From contig NZ_CAJVCE010000004.1 in NCBI RefSeq assembly GCF_910594985.1, positions 248,001 through 312,000 on the forward strand: DNA of 64,000 nucleotides, given 5' to 3'. How positions within the stretch are numbered: position 1 is the first letter of the stretch; each line of letters starts with the position of its first letter. Positions 53,331 through 62,963 of this stretch are shown piece by piece. The stretch comes from Paenibacillus allorhizosphaerae. GTDB taxonomy: Bacteria > Bacillota > Bacilli > Paenibacillales > NBRC-103111. The position numbers and the translations under genes were made by a program. The notes beneath the pieces are model-generated. The model worked only from the letters and a program-made list of their open reading frames with translations. It searched no databases and was not told the origin of the DNA.

Positions 53331-53367
53331 GACGCAGTGCGAGTATAATATACGACGCGTATACGAC

Positions 53368-53414
53368 AAAAGCCGATCCTGACCGTGCTGAACGGACATA
53401 GGACCGGCTTTTTT
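53368..53414. terminator. Bidirectional terminator
   Basis: AAAAGCCGATCCT pairs with AGGACCGGCTTTTTT, between the convergent DUF3055 and cupin genes. Confidence 0.8.
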
Positions 53415-53428
53415 ATCGAAGTCGATGC

Positions 53429-53746
53429 TTAACGTTTCACAAGGTCTTCCCGTACCGGAGTAAACGAATCGAGCAGCGCGCTCGGCTCCAGCGCCCGGCA
53501 GCCGTGTTTGGCTCCGCTGGGGATGTAGATCGTTTCGCCGACGGAAATCACTTTTTTGTCGCCGTCAACGGTAAATTCCAGCTTTCCCTTCAAGCAGTAG
53601 GATAGCTGCTCATGCGGATGGCTGTGTATGTATCCTTCCGCGCCTTCTTCAAAGTGCACTTCCATCATCATCAGTCCTGCGCCCGGTTCGAAAATTTTGC
53701 GTTTGACGCCCGGTTCCGCATTTTCCCATGCGTTGATGTTGCTCAT
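53429..53746 (-). CDS. Cupin-domain protein
   Basis: 105 residues, one small beta-barrel. Motif 1 is EEGAEGYIHSHPHEQLSYCLKGKLEFTVDG with metal-type His and Glu; motif 2 is VGETIYIPSGAKHGCRALEP. Single-domain cupins of this kind include sugar isomerases and dioxygenases; activity cannot be assigned. Confidence 0.82.
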   Translation of the reverse strand: MSNINAWENAEPGVKRKIFEPGAGLMMMEVHFEEGAEGYIHSHPHEQLSYCLKGKLEFTVDGDKKVISVGETIYIPSGAKHGCRALEPSALLDSFTPVREDLVKR

Positions 53747-53885
53747 CTGATTCCCTCCGCTTCCATGACGTGGTCATTACATGAGTTCCATTATACCCGA
53801 TGGCCGGACAAAGTCGTAGCGGATTTTTTCAGGTGAAGCATGCTTTTTTACAGGTTTGTTTCCGGCAAAACGATCCGCCAAGGAG

Positions 53886-54398
53886 CTATTCCCAGGGGAA
53901 CGCCATCGTCAAATAGTCCGCGAACTTCCTGCTTTCTTCTCTGCGCATTCTGCGCATCTCCGCACGGTGCAGCGCGGTTTCGTGCAGCCGCTTCTCTTCC
54001 ACGGTCTGCGGCACGACTTGCGGGACAGTGACGGTCTTCCCGTTCTCGTCCAGCGCCACGAACGTCAGAAACGAGGTGGCCGCGATATGCCGCACCCCCG
54101 TCCGCAAATCTTCGGTGATGACTTTGACGAACACTTCCATGGAGCTGCGCCCTGTCCAGGTCACGAACGACTCCAGACAGACGGAGTCCGTCGGGCGGAT
54201 CGGCAGCAGAAAATCAACCGAATCGGTCGACGCGGTCACGACCATTTGGCGGCAATGCTTCGTCGCGGAAATGGACGCGATATCGTCAATATACGCCATT
54301 AATTTGCCGCCGAACAGCGTATTATGGTTGTTGACGTCCGTAGGAAACACCCTCGATGTTTTGTAGCACCGGGATTCATTCACGTATCTTTGTTCCAT
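53886..54398 (-). CDS. Acyl-CoA thioesterase, hotdog fold
   Basis: 170 residues from ATG 54398, with GGAG eleven bases upstream. Pattern RVFPTDVNNHNTLFGGKLMAYIDDIASISATKHCRQ with the Asn/Asp active-site loop, TGRSSMEVFVKV and ATSFLTFVALDENG matches YkhA/BFIT-type thioesterases. It hydrolyses acyl-CoA in the cytoplasm. Confidence 0.87.
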   Translation of the reverse strand: MEQRYVNESRCYKTSRVFPTDVNNHNTLFGGKLMAYIDDIASISATKHCRQMVVTASTDSVDFLLPIRPTDSVCLESFVTWTGRSSMEVFVKVITEDLRTGVRHIAATSFLTFVALDENGKTVTVPQVVPQTVEEKRLHETALHRAEMRRMRREESRKFADYLTMAFPWE

Positions 54399-54596
54399 GC
54401 AGCCCACTTCTCCTTTTTGCCATTGACGATGAATTGCTTTTCCTATTTAGGATACCACAGTCTTCGGCTGCTCATAAAATAGACGGGCTTGAAGTTGACG
54501 CGAAAGTTGACAAAGGGCAGTTCCGGATTTATAATTATCTTAAATTTAAGATATATAAAATTGAGAATATGAATTATATGAAAGGGTGTGCTCAAT

Positions 54597-55373
54597 ATGA
54601 CCATTCGCATATTTTCACCTAATGAACAAGCGGTCGGTGCGTTCGACGGCGGAACGATCACGGAGCAAAAGCCGATCGGTTTCCCCGGGGAAGGCTCGGC
54701 TGTACGGCGGGTCGGACCTCTCTTTTATTGGGCGTGGTTCCAATCGAAGCAGGGCGGCCGTCTTCCGCTGCATCCGCACCGCGGTTTCGAAATTTTGACG
54801 TATGTGCTTCAAGGCGAGGTCAACCACCGCGATTCGCTGGGCAGGGAAAGCATGGTGGGGACGGGAGGCGCGCAAGTCATGCAGACCGGTCGCGGCGTAT
54901 CGCATGCCGAAGATTTCCGCGCCGGCGTTTCCGGTTTTCAGATTTGGTTCGAGCCGTACTACGGCGATGCCATCAAACGCGTCCCGACTTATACTCAGTA
55001 TGAACATGAACAGTTCCCGGCGCTGTCGGATGAGGACGGAGTCGTGAAAACGATTATCGGCCCCGGTGCGCCCATCGACTTAGTCGCCGACGTGCGCATG
55101 TGGGACGTCACGCTGGAGGCCGGTCACAGCCGCGCTTTCGATATTCCGGCAGGCTATTCGATGGCCGGGCTGATCGTGGAAGGCGAAGCGACACAGTGGG
55201 CCTTCGAAGGCGAGACCGCGGATGTGCCACATAGACATTTTGCCGTAGCCGATGCTGCGGATGACAGCCTTCTGCTCGTTCAAGCCGGTGGAGCGCAAGC
55301 TGCGCGGGTCATTATGATTCAAGTGCCGACGGAGCTCGGTTACTTGCCTTATAACAAAATTCCGTTAACGTAA
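54597..55373 (+). CDS. Pirin family protein
   Basis: 258 residues, two cupin-like barrels. The N-terminal one has the metal motif LPLHPHRGFEILTYVLQGEVNHRDSLG and QVMQTGRGVSHAEDF. Bacterial relatives (YhhW) can act as quercetin dioxygenases; natural role uncertain. Start at 54597 follows AAAGGGTG. Confidence 0.85.
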   Translation: MTIRIFSPNEQAVGAFDGGTITEQKPIGFPGEGSAVRRVGPLFYWAWFQSKQGGRLPLHPHRGFEILTYVLQGEVNHRDSLGRESMVGTGGAQVMQTGRGVSHAEDFRAGVSGFQIWFEPYYGDAIKRVPTYTQYEHEQFPALSDEDGVVKTIIGPGAPIDLVADVRMWDVTLEAGHSRAFDIPAGYSMAGLIVEGEATQWAFEGETADVPHRHFAVADAADDSLLLVQAGGAQAARVIMIQVPTELGYLPYNKIPLT

Positions 55374-55401
55374 TTCGGCGGGAGTCTAGTTTCACAGTTC
55401 G

Positions 55402-55444
55402 AAAAAAGCCAATACTCGCGTATGCTTACGCGGTATTGGCTTTT
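55402..55444. terminator. Bidirectional terminator
   Basis: AAAAAAGCCAATAC pairs with GTATTGGCTTTT, with inner CGT/ACG, between the convergent pirin and exonuclease genes. Confidence 0.8.
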
Positions 55445-55532
55445 CGTATTGTATATGTATAAACATAAGTAGTTCAGCGACAATCGCGAATGTAGGTTTT
55501 TTACTTTGTTTAATCCGCTTTTTACGTTTGCG

Positions 55533-56423
55533 TTAACCGATCAGCTTATCCAGGCCTTTAAATTCGAGCTCTTCAAACTTATTCAGCACCGTTTGACGGT
55601 CCATTTCCCAGAAGCAGGACTCCAGCGCACAGGCTACGGGTGCCTCGCAGCAAATGGTGGCCAGGCTTCTTGACAAGTGAAGCATATCGAGCTGCGCTTC
55701 GATTTTGGAACGGACGCCTTTCGGCAGCTGCGCCAAATTTTCCAGGATGCCTTCCACCGAGCCGTATTCGATGAGCAGCTTCTGCGCCGTTTTCTCGCCG
55801 ATGCCTTTCACGCCGGGGTAATTGTCCGCCGTATCCCCCATCAATCCTTTTAGATCGATAATCTGTTCCGGCGTTAATTGCTTCTCCTCCAGCAACGATT
55901 GCGGGGTGTACACGGCGTAGTTTCCTTGCCCCTTCTTCATAATGACGACGTGAACCGTATCTGACACAAGCTGCAGCATGTCGTGATCGCCGGTCAATAT
56001 GTACACCTGCGCCTCTTCGCCGTACAGCTTGGCAAGCGTGCCGATGCAATCATCCGCCTCAAAGCCCGGTACGCCGATATTGACGACGCCGAAGCTGGCG
56101 GTCACTTCCTTCACCAGTTCGAACTGCGGGATGAGCTCCTCCGGGCATTCGATCCGGTTTGCCTTGTAATCCTCGAACTGCTCGCTGCGAAACGTTTTGC
56201 TCCCCATATCCCAGCAGCATACGACATGACTTGGCCGAAAACGCTGCACCGCATCCCAAAAATATTTGACGAAGCCGAACACGGCGTTGGTCGGAACGCC
56301 CGCTTTTGTTTTCATAATGTAGCCGCCGTACGATGTCGCGTAAAAAGCGCGGAACAGCAGCGCCATGCCATCGACCACCAGTACTTTTGGCGGCATGATG
56401 TTATTCTCGGTTGTCACCGGCAT
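55533..56423 (-). CDS. 5'-3' exonuclease (PolA N-terminal domain type, stand-alone)
   Basis: 296 residues. Motifs are VLVVDGMALLFRAFYA, CWDMGSKTFRSEQFEDYKANR, GFEADDCIGTLA, YILTGDHDMLQLV, IDLKGLMGDTADNYPGVKGIGEKTAQKLL with metal aspartates and a helix-hairpin-helix. It resembles the 5' nuclease of DNA polymerase I and B. subtilis YpcP-type proteins; likely removes RNA primers or flaps. Confidence 0.88.
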   Translation of the reverse strand: MPVTTENNIMPPKVLVVDGMALLFRAFYATSYGGYIMKTKAGVPTNAVFGFVKYFWDAVQRFRPSHVVCCWDMGSKTFRSEQFEDYKANRIECPEELIPQFELVKEVTASFGVVNIGVPGFEADDCIGTLAKLYGEEAQVYILTGDHDMLQLVSDTVHVVIMKKGQGNYAVYTPQSLLEEKQLTPEQIIDLKGLMGDTADNYPGVKGIGEKTAQKLLIEYGSVEGILENLAQLPKGVRSKIEAQLDMLHLSRSLATICCEAPVACALESCFWEMDRQTVLNKFEELEFKGLDKLIG

Positions 56424-56647
56424 CTCTCCCTATCATTTCATGCTATGAAATGATTATAGCATAAAATATCGTTTAATAAGGACGACGCGCTCCATTGACC
56501 GATGAAAAGATGTTTGCGCCCAACATGTCGGGAACGGAACGGCAAGATCGAACCGCTCAAACGGAACGTGCTGCATGAATGTTCATGACATATTTGGAAA
56601 CAATATACTTCAAGTTTCAGCACTAACCTAAAAGGAAACGATTGACG

Positions 56648-58219
56648 ATGTGGAGATTGTTGTTAGGCAAGAAACGGCCGGCTGACCATTCACCCCCGAT
56701 AAGCATCGAAAATAGGAAGAATTCGGCTTCCGGGGGGCGCGGCAGCGTTGCGATTTCTAAGACGTTACCGGATAACAAGAAGTGGATTGAAGAAGCCTTC
56801 GCGCACTGCGAGGATCTGATTCTCGACAACTGGAGGTACGGTCCCGATCTAACGCATACGGCTTTCACCGTATATTTTGAAACGCTCCTTGAGCACAAAG
56901 AACTGAACTACTTAAAGGAATCGCTGCAGGATCTTGTGACTCATAAAGTCGGGCCGGCTGCTACCATTACGCCCGGGCAAGTTATTTCTTTTTTCGAAAG
57001 AAACGGGGTTTCCGCCAAATCGGCGAAAGTTCTTCACGATTTTGACCAAGCCCTTCTTAAGATTTTGGACGGGGACATCGTCATATTTTTCAACCACTGG
57101 GATAAAGTGCTTAGCTATTCGTCGCGCGGACTTGTGACAAGGCAAGTTACTGAATCCATAACCGAGCCTGTCGTACAAGGGCCGCACATGAGCGCGGTCG
57201 AGGACCTGAATAAAAACATCGGCTTGATTCGAGACCTGCTGAAAACCTGCAAGCTGAAGGTCGAGAAGTTGACGGTAGGAGAAGAAAGCCGCCGCACTAT
57301 CGCATTCAGCTATTTGGAAGGAGCGGTCAATCCGGAAACATTGGCCGAATTCAAGCGCCGAATCTCCCAAATCGACAAGGAAGAAATTTTGGAGACGTCT
57401 TATTTGGAGGAATGGATCGACGAGTCCGCCTATTCCCCCTTTCCCCAGGTCCGCTACACGGAACGGCCGGATGTCGCTATCGCCGGCTTGCTGGACGGTA
57501 AGATTGTCGCGATGGTCAGCGGTACGCCGACGCTTATGATATGCCCAGGTCTATTCTTTGAATTTTTTTCGGCTAGCGAGGATTATTATCACCGGACCGT
57601 CTTTACTTCCTTGATTCGATTGCTCAGGGTCGGAGCGTTTCTGATCGCGCTTTTGCTGCCAAGCACGTATATCGCCTTATCCACGTTCCACTCCGAGCTG
57701 CTTCCGACCGTCCTGCTGCTCGCGATACTCGACACAAGGGAAGGCATTCCGTTTCCGGCCTTTATGGAAGCGCTGATTATGGAATTTTTCTTCGAACTGC
57801 TGCGGGAAGCCGGTATTCGTCTGCCGCGGCCGATCGGCTCAGCCGTCAGTATTGTCGGAGCGCTCGTCATCGGTCAAGCTGCGATTCAAGCCAAAATCGC
57901 TTCTCCGGTTATGGTCATCGTCGTCGCCCTGACCGGGATCGCTTCGTTCGCGCTTCCACAATACAATATGGCGGTCGCGATCCGAATCGTGCGGTTTCCG
58001 CTCATGATTCTTGCCGCTACGTTAGGCGGGCTTGGGATTATGATCGGGTTCTTGCTGACTTTCCTGCATCTGGCCAGCTTGCGCTCGCTCGGCCAGCCTT
58101 ATTTGGCGACGATGGCGCCGCTCGAAATCAAACAGCTGCGCGATGTGTTCCTCATCGTCCCGCGAAAAATATTGACTCAGTCTCCGCGTAACCGTCATCT
58201 GCACAAGAAAAACCCGTAA
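56648..58219 (+). CDS. gerKA: Spore germination protein, GerA/GerKA family
   Basis: 523 residues. A cytoplasmic N-terminal half with VTESITEPVVQGPHMSAVEDLNKNIGLIRDLLK and YLEGAVNPETLAEFKRRI, then about five membrane helices (FPAFMEALIMEFFFELLREAGIRLPRPIGSAVSIVGALVIGQAA). This is the A subunit of a nutrient germinant receptor. ATG 56648 follows AAAGGAAAC. First of four genes in order A, C, small, B. Confidence 0.93.
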   Translation: MWRLLLGKKRPADHSPPISIENRKNSASGGRGSVAISKTLPDNKKWIEEAFAHCEDLILDNWRYGPDLTHTAFTVYFETLLEHKELNYLKESLQDLVTHKVGPAATITPGQVISFFERNGVSAKSAKVLHDFDQALLKILDGDIVIFFNHWDKVLSYSSRGLVTRQVTESITEPVVQGPHMSAVEDLNKNIGLIRDLLKTCKLKVEKLTVGEESRRTIAFSYLEGAVNPETLAEFKRRISQIDKEEILETSYLEEWIDESAYSPFPQVRYTERPDVAIAGLLDGKIVAMVSGTPTLMICPGLFFEFFSASEDYYHRTVFTSLIRLLRVGAFLIALLLPSTYIALSTFHSELLPTVLLLAILDTREGIPFPAFMEALIMEFFFELLREAGIRLPRPIGSAVSIVGALVIGQAAIQAKIASPVMVIVVALTGIASFALPQYNMAVAIRIVRFPLMILAATLGGLGIMIGFLLTFLHLASLRSLGQPYLATMAPLEIKQLRDVFLIVPRKILTQSPRNRHLHKKNP

Positions 58220-58283
58220 ACGTTATCCTCAAAGCGCCGGGTCTTCGTAGGGAATAAGGAAGCGGGAGAAAGGAAGATGCACT

Positions 58284-59447
58284 ATGAGACGGAGACCGCG
58301 TTTGGCCGTCGCCTTTTGTGCAATCATGCTCTTCATGATGACCGGTTGCGGAGATAAAGCGGAACTGACCGAATTCGGGTTTGTCCAAGCGGTTGCGGTC
58401 GATCTGACCAGGGAGGGGAAAATTGCGCTAACGACCCACTTTTACAACCCGACGGGCGGCGGCGAAACGAACGCGGCCGTTAAGCAAGGACAGCGCGGCC
58501 TCAATATTCGGACGGAGGCCGACACTGCCTTTGAAGCGGTGAGGGATATCCCGATCCACTTCGGGAGAAAAGCGAAATGGGACCACATGCGCGTCATTCT
58601 GATCGGAGAAGAGGTTGCCAAATCACAAAGCCTCGGAGAAGTGCTCGATTATTTTTCCCGGGATCATGAACCGCGAGCTACCGTACTTGTGCTGCTTACG
58701 AAAGGTACTGCTGCGGATTATTTGAACGTCGACCCGTTTATCGAGTACACGATAGGGCAGCAGCTGCGGAAAATCGAAGAATCCGGTTCGCTCTACTCCG
58801 CCAAGACGACCAAGATCCCGCTGCTTGATCTGGCCATTCAATTAAAAAGCGAAGCGGGCGTGGCTGTGATTCCCTACGTATACAGCAATGACGCGAGAAA
58901 AGAATTGACTGTAGCCGGGATTGCGATGCTCAAGGAAGGCAAGCTAACCGGCAGTACTTTAACGCCTGGAAACACGCAATATTTGTTAATGCTGACGGAC
59001 CGGTATGAAAGCGGAGTGATCGAATTTCCTTGCAGCGGCGAGTCGAAGGAAAACGGGAAGGAATCGTTAGAGGTCGTTTCCTTAAAGACAAGCGTAAAGC
59101 CGGTCATTGTAAACGATACGCTTGAAATCCGCGTTCGGACCAAAATAACAGGCTCCGTCGCCGAGCTTCGGTGCTCTTCTTTGGATACGAAAGAGAAAAC
59201 CAAGCAATTTGAGGACCATATTAAAAAAACGGTAGAGAGCGGCATGCGCAACATGATTGCCGTTCTTCAGAAAAGAAAGCTGGACGCCCTTGGCATCGGA
59301 GATCAGGTTTTCCGAAAAAATCCGCAGTTATGGAGAAGATGGAAGCCGGATTGGGGCGAGCGCTTTGCGGACAGCCGTTTTGTAATCGAAATAGAAGTCA
59401 ACGTATTGAATACCGGGATGACCGTAGGAAATCCTTTCTCGAAGTAG
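58284..59447 (+). CDS. gerKC: Germination lipoprotein, Ger(x)C family
   Basis: 387 residues with a lipoprotein signal (lipobox MTGC, Cys22) and the GerC body: KWDHMRVILIGEEVAKSQSLGEVLDYFSRDHEPRATVLVLLTKGTAADYL and a C-terminal AGIGDQ-like LDALGIGDQVFRKNPQLWRRW. It is the membrane-anchored C subunit of the germinant receptor. Confidence 0.92.
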   Translation: MRRRPRLAVAFCAIMLFMMTGCGDKAELTEFGFVQAVAVDLTREGKIALTTHFYNPTGGGETNAAVKQGQRGLNIRTEADTAFEAVRDIPIHFGRKAKWDHMRVILIGEEVAKSQSLGEVLDYFSRDHEPRATVLVLLTKGTAADYLNVDPFIEYTIGQQLRKIEESGSLYSAKTTKIPLLDLAIQLKSEAGVAVIPYVYSNDARKELTVAGIAMLKEGKLTGSTLTPGNTQYLLMLTDRYESGVIEFPCSGESKENGKESLEVVSLKTSVKPVIVNDTLEIRVRTKITGSVAELRCSSLDTKEKTKQFEDHIKKTVESGMRNMIAVLQKRKLDALGIGDQVFRKNPQLWRRWKPDWGERFADSRFVIEIEVNVLNTGMTVGNPFSK

Positions 59448-59483
59448 CCGGCTTTTCAATTCGTAGAACGAGGTGAGACAGCG

Positions 59484-59729
59484 ATGGTCGGAAAATGCGT
59501 TTATGTGTTCCTGCTGTTTGCCGTGATGCTCGGCTGCGACTTTTCGCGGTGGAAACGGACAAGCCTTCGGGGGCGCATCTTGTACGGAGCGCTCCTGCTT
59601 CCCTCCGTGTATCTCGGCATCGTATTTGCCGCGGATCTGCACTGGCCGAATCTGAACGATCTCATCTCTTACTTTTTGGGCGAACCGGCGAAACGTATTG
59701 TCGAATCGGTCAAGCTTCCGCCCCAGTGA
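59484..59729 (+). CDS. Small membrane protein in the germination operon
   Basis: 81 residues with two hydrophobic segments (about 4-18 and 34-50) and a basic loop. GAGGTGAG precedes the ATG. It sits between the C and B subunit genes, where some Bacillales carry a small D-type subunit with two membrane helices; that role is possible here but unproven. Confidence 0.6.
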   Translation: MVGKCVYVFLLFAVMLGCDFSRWKRTSLRGRILYGALLLPSVYLGIVFAADLHWPNLNDLISYFLGEPAKRIVESVKLPPQ

Positions 59730-59739
59730 AGGTGTAAAC

Positions 59740-60858
59740 ATGAACAAGACCGAAACCGTCAGCTCATTTCAAATGGCCATGCTGTTTCTAGCCTACGGGA
59801 CCGGCTCGGCCGTGATCAATATCCCCGCCCCTTTGACGGGCGCCGCCCGAAACGGAGCCTGGATTTCCGTGCTGCTCGCATGCGCGGCGGGGATGCTGCT
59901 GCTGGCCGCATGTCTTTATCTGTTCCGGGTGTATCCCGGGCTGGATTTTATGGAGTACAGCGAACAGACGATGGGGAGATGGCTGACGGTGATCCTAGCC
60001 ATACCTTATCTTTGCGCCGTCTTCTGGATGCTGGCAGCGATCGTGATGGATATCGGGACGTTTTTCAAAAGCACGATGATGAAGCAAACGTCAACCGATT
60101 TGATTCACACTCTCTTTTTTCTGCTGGCTGCCCTGACCGCCCGGGCAGGTATCGAAGTCATGGCGCGCATGTTCGTTGTGCTGCTTCTTTCGATGATCGG
60201 GTTCATCGCCATCGTTTTGCTGATGGTCTCCCCTCATTATCATCCGTACTTTCTGCTTCCGGTCATGCCGGACGGGATCAAGCCGGTACTTCACGGAACC
60301 TATATAGCATACGGCTTCCCATTTGCCGAAGTCACCCTGTTTGCGATGATGCTCCCTTACGTGCGGAATCAAGATAAACATTTGCAGGGCAAACACATGG
60401 TCCTCGCTCTCCTGGTCAACGGCGTCACATTACTGGCATCGGTCGTGTGCTCGATTATGGCGGAAGGGCCTTTGGCCGGGCACATGAAGTTCTCGTTGTT
60501 CCAGCTTGCGCGGCTGATCTATATTCAGGAAATATTCGAAAGAGTCGAGTCCGTCATCGGATTTTCGCTCATTGCCGGTTCTTACATGAAAGCCACGATT
60601 GTTTTGTTTATTTTGTCAAAAGTATTCGCCCGATTGGCCAAAATGCAAGATGATCGAATCTTAATATTCCCGATCGCACTGACGTGCCTGCTGCTTTCCC
60701 TTACGATGTATCACAACGAGACGGAGTTTGTTGAAGGCGTTAACGTGATCTGGCCTCTGCTCAATAATGTCGCTTTTAACGTACCGCTGATCTTGGTGCT
60801 GACGGTTACGATATTCAAGCGGAAACGGCGGAGGGGTAAACCGCCTTCGGCTGCTTGA
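59740..60858 (+). CDS. gerKB: Germination receptor permease, GerB family
   Basis: 372 residues, about ten membrane helices, of the amino acid/polyamine permease fold: ISVLLACAAGMLLLAACLYLF, LDFMEYSEQTMGRWL, PFAEVTLFAMMLPYV. It is the B subunit thought to bind the nutrient germinant. ATG 59740 follows GAAGGTG; the frame from 59698 overlaps the small gene. Confidence 0.92.
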   Translation: MNKTETVSSFQMAMLFLAYGTGSAVINIPAPLTGAARNGAWISVLLACAAGMLLLAACLYLFRVYPGLDFMEYSEQTMGRWLTVILAIPYLCAVFWMLAAIVMDIGTFFKSTMMKQTSTDLIHTLFFLLAALTARAGIEVMARMFVVLLLSMIGFIAIVLLMVSPHYHPYFLLPVMPDGIKPVLHGTYIAYGFPFAEVTLFAMMLPYVRNQDKHLQGKHMVLALLVNGVTLLASVVCSIMAEGPLAGHMKFSLFQLARLIYIQEIFERVESVIGFSLIAGSYMKATIVLFILSKVFARLAKMQDDRILIFPIALTCLLLSLTMYHNETEFVEGVNVIWPLLNNVAFNVPLILVLTVTIFKRKRRRGKPPSAA

Positions 60859-60903
60859 CCGTAGTAACTTTTGTCCAGCCGTTAAAACAATTGGAGGATA
60901 AGC

Positions 60904-60957
60904 AAAAGAGCGTCTGCTTTCCCGCCGCAGTATCGGCGAAAACGCAAACGCTCTTTT
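60904..60957 (+). terminator. Terminator of the germination operon
   Basis: AAAAGAGCGT pairs with ACGCTCTTTT (10 bp) with a branched loop, then GATTTT. It can also end the convergent AraC gene. Confidence 0.75.
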
Positions 60958-60967
60958 GATTTTACGG

Positions 60968-61921
60968 CTACGATCGAAGCCGGTTTTGCAATCGGAATTG
61001 CATCGGGGTCGTGCCGAGCTTTTTCTTAAATACGTAATGCAAATAGTTCGCGCTGGAAAACCCGTTCTGGAACGCGATTTGATCAATCGTGGCGTCGCTG
61101 TCGGCCAGTTCGCTGCAAATATGCATCAGCCGCACTTGCTCGATATATTCGCTGAACGTGCCGCCGGTCTGCTCGCGAAATATACGCTGCAGTTGACGGG
61201 CGCTGATCTGCACGCGCTCCGCTACGACTTCCAGCGTCAACGGCGCCATGTAGTTGTCCTTAATGAACTGCACGGCCATTTGATACCGGTAATGCTTCAT
61301 ATCGCGGGACGGCAGCTCGGGCTGCGGCATCGTCTCATATGCGCGCGTCATCCGCAGCAAAATTTGAATGATCGACTGCTTGATGACCGTCAGCACGCCC
61401 GGTTGATTTTCGTGCCATGCCCGGTAAGCCGTCAGGAAGCATTCCATAGCCCGATATTTATCCGATACGGGCCGGGCCGGCAGCTGCTCGAGCTGGCGAA
61501 TGCAAGATTCGGCTTCCGTCCGCTCCCATCGGGCTCCCCAGTCCTGCGCGCCGCCCTCGTCCGGAAGCCGCTGTATATCTATGTGCAGGCATAACTCATC
61601 CATCGCTTCGTACGCATCGGCTTCCTGAAAGTGCAGCAGCCCCGGTCCCGTCAAGTACATCATGCCTTCATGAAGGGAAAACGGTTCGTTGCCGAGAATC
61701 ACTTTGCCTTTGCCGCGCGGAATAAAATGCAGTTCAAAGTCCGAATGTTTATGAAATTGAATTGCTTTGCCTGCAGAAAAACTCGTGTGATGGAAGCGAA
61801 GCATCCGGATGCCGTAGCCGCCCCATCGAAACTGCACGTCGAGCCGGTCAAGCGCTTGCGGATTGGACAGCATCAACTCATAGGGATACGGTCTCGCACT
61901 TACCCGGGTCTGGCCGTTCAT
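60968..61921 (-). CDS. AraC-family regulator with cupin sensor
   Basis: 317 residues. N-terminal sugar-sensing cupin (about 45-110, FHKHSDFELHFIPRGKGKVILGNEPFSL) and C-terminal AraC DNA-binding domain (about 215-315, APLTLEVVAERVQISARQLQRIFREQTGGTFSEYIEQVR, QNGFSSANYLHYVFKKKLGTTPMQFR). Overlaps the upstream dehydrogenase gene by four bases, so it probably controls this sugar-metabolism unit. Confidence 0.9.
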   Translation of the reverse strand: MNGQTRVSARPYPYELMLSNPQALDRLDVQFRWGGYGIRMLRFHHTSFSAGKAIQFHKHSDFELHFIPRGKGKVILGNEPFSLHEGMMYLTGPGLLHFQEADAYEAMDELCLHIDIQRLPDEGGAQDWGARWERTEAESCIRQLEQLPARPVSDKYRAMECFLTAYRAWHENQPGVLTVIKQSIIQILLRMTRAYETMPQPELPSRDMKHYRYQMAVQFIKDNYMAPLTLEVVAERVQISARQLQRIFREQTGGTFSEYIEQVRLMHICSELADSDATIDQIAFQNGFSSANYLHYVFKKKLGTTPMQFRLQNRLRS

Positions 61922-62937
61922 CGCTGCAAATCGGTAAGCTTGATCGCGCTGCCGGAGGCGGCCGATAAGTTGGACGCTTCCATCAAGCGGGTCAAATCAA
62001 GCGCCAATGCAATATTTTCCGTCGCCGTCGTCCCTTGTTCGACATGGGCGACCCATTGCTTGAAGGCGGATGATTTCTCGGCCGGAAGCTCCTGTACTTT
62101 CCACTCTTTGCTTGCTTCCTCGCCAAGCTTCGAAGTACGAAGAAGCAGCTTGTTGTCATGCGTCGAGTAGAGCAGGCTGCCTTCCGTGCCGTGAACTTCA
62201 ACGACAAACGGAGAGAATCGGTTCACGAAGCCGGCTTCCACGATGGCCAGCGCGCCATTCGAGTAACTGAGGACGGAAACTGCGTTATCTTCCACTTCTC
62301 TGCCCGTGACGTAGCCATAGTTCGCGGTCACGCTCTCCGGAACGCCGAGGAACAGCCTTGCCAAATACATCGGGTGGCAGCCAAGATCGATCATCGCGCC
62401 CCCGCCGCATTGCTCCGCATTATAAAAGTGAGCCGGAAGCCAGCCGTTTGCGCTGTTCGGCGTCGGGATCGCGCCGTTATGGGAGAGCCGGTTGCGCACG
62501 AGGGTGATATCTCCAAGCAAGCCTTGGGCGATAATCTCCTGCACCGCCAGCGTATAGCTGTGATTCAGACGCGGGAGCGATACCGTAAGCTTCACGCCGG
62601 CTTCTTCTACAGCGGCAATAATTTCATTGCACTCCTTCAGCGTCGTTGCCACTACTTTTTCCGTGAAGATGTGTTTGCCCGCTTTCGCTGCGGCCACCAT
62701 CACGTCTCGATGCAGATTGGTAGGCGTATCGACAATGACGCCGTCGATGTCCTTCTGTGCCAGCAGCTCGCTTAAATTATCGTAAAAACGCACGCCTCGC
62801 GCTTCGGCTTCTTTCCGGCCGCGCTCCGGCTGCTCGTCCCATACCGCGACAATTTCCGTGCCCGGATGTTCGGTCGCCTGCTTTGCGTAATCTCTTGCAT
62901 GGACGTGCCAGAAGCTCAGCATCGCTACTCTAATCAT
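61918..62937 (-). CDS. Gfo/Idh/MocA-family oxidoreductase
   Basis: 339 residues from ATG 62937 (GGGAGGAC upstream). N-terminal Rossmann domain (IRVAMLSFWHVHARDYAKQA, IVAVWDEQPERG, VIVDTPTNLH, GKHIFTEKVVATT) and the C-terminal sheet domain with GGGAMIDLGCHPMYLARLF. An NAD(P)-dependent sugar or inositol dehydrogenase; substrate unknown. Confidence 0.88.
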   Translation of the reverse strand: MIRVAMLSFWHVHARDYAKQATEHPGTEIVAVWDEQPERGRKEAEARGVRFYDNLSELLAQKDIDGVIVDTPTNLHRDVMVAAAKAGKHIFTEKVVATTLKECNEIIAAVEEAGVKLTVSLPRLNHSYTLAVQEIIAQGLLGDITLVRNRLSHNGAIPTPNSANGWLPAHFYNAEQCGGGAMIDLGCHPMYLARLFLGVPESVTANYGYVTGREVEDNAVSVLSYSNGALAIVEAGFVNRFSPFVVEVHGTEGSLLYSTHDNKLLLRTSKLGEEASKEWKVQELPAEKSSAFKQWVAHVEQGTTATENIALALDLTRLMEASNLSAASGSAIKLTDLQR

Positions 62938-62963
62938 GCGTTCGTCCTCCCGGATTATGTGTT

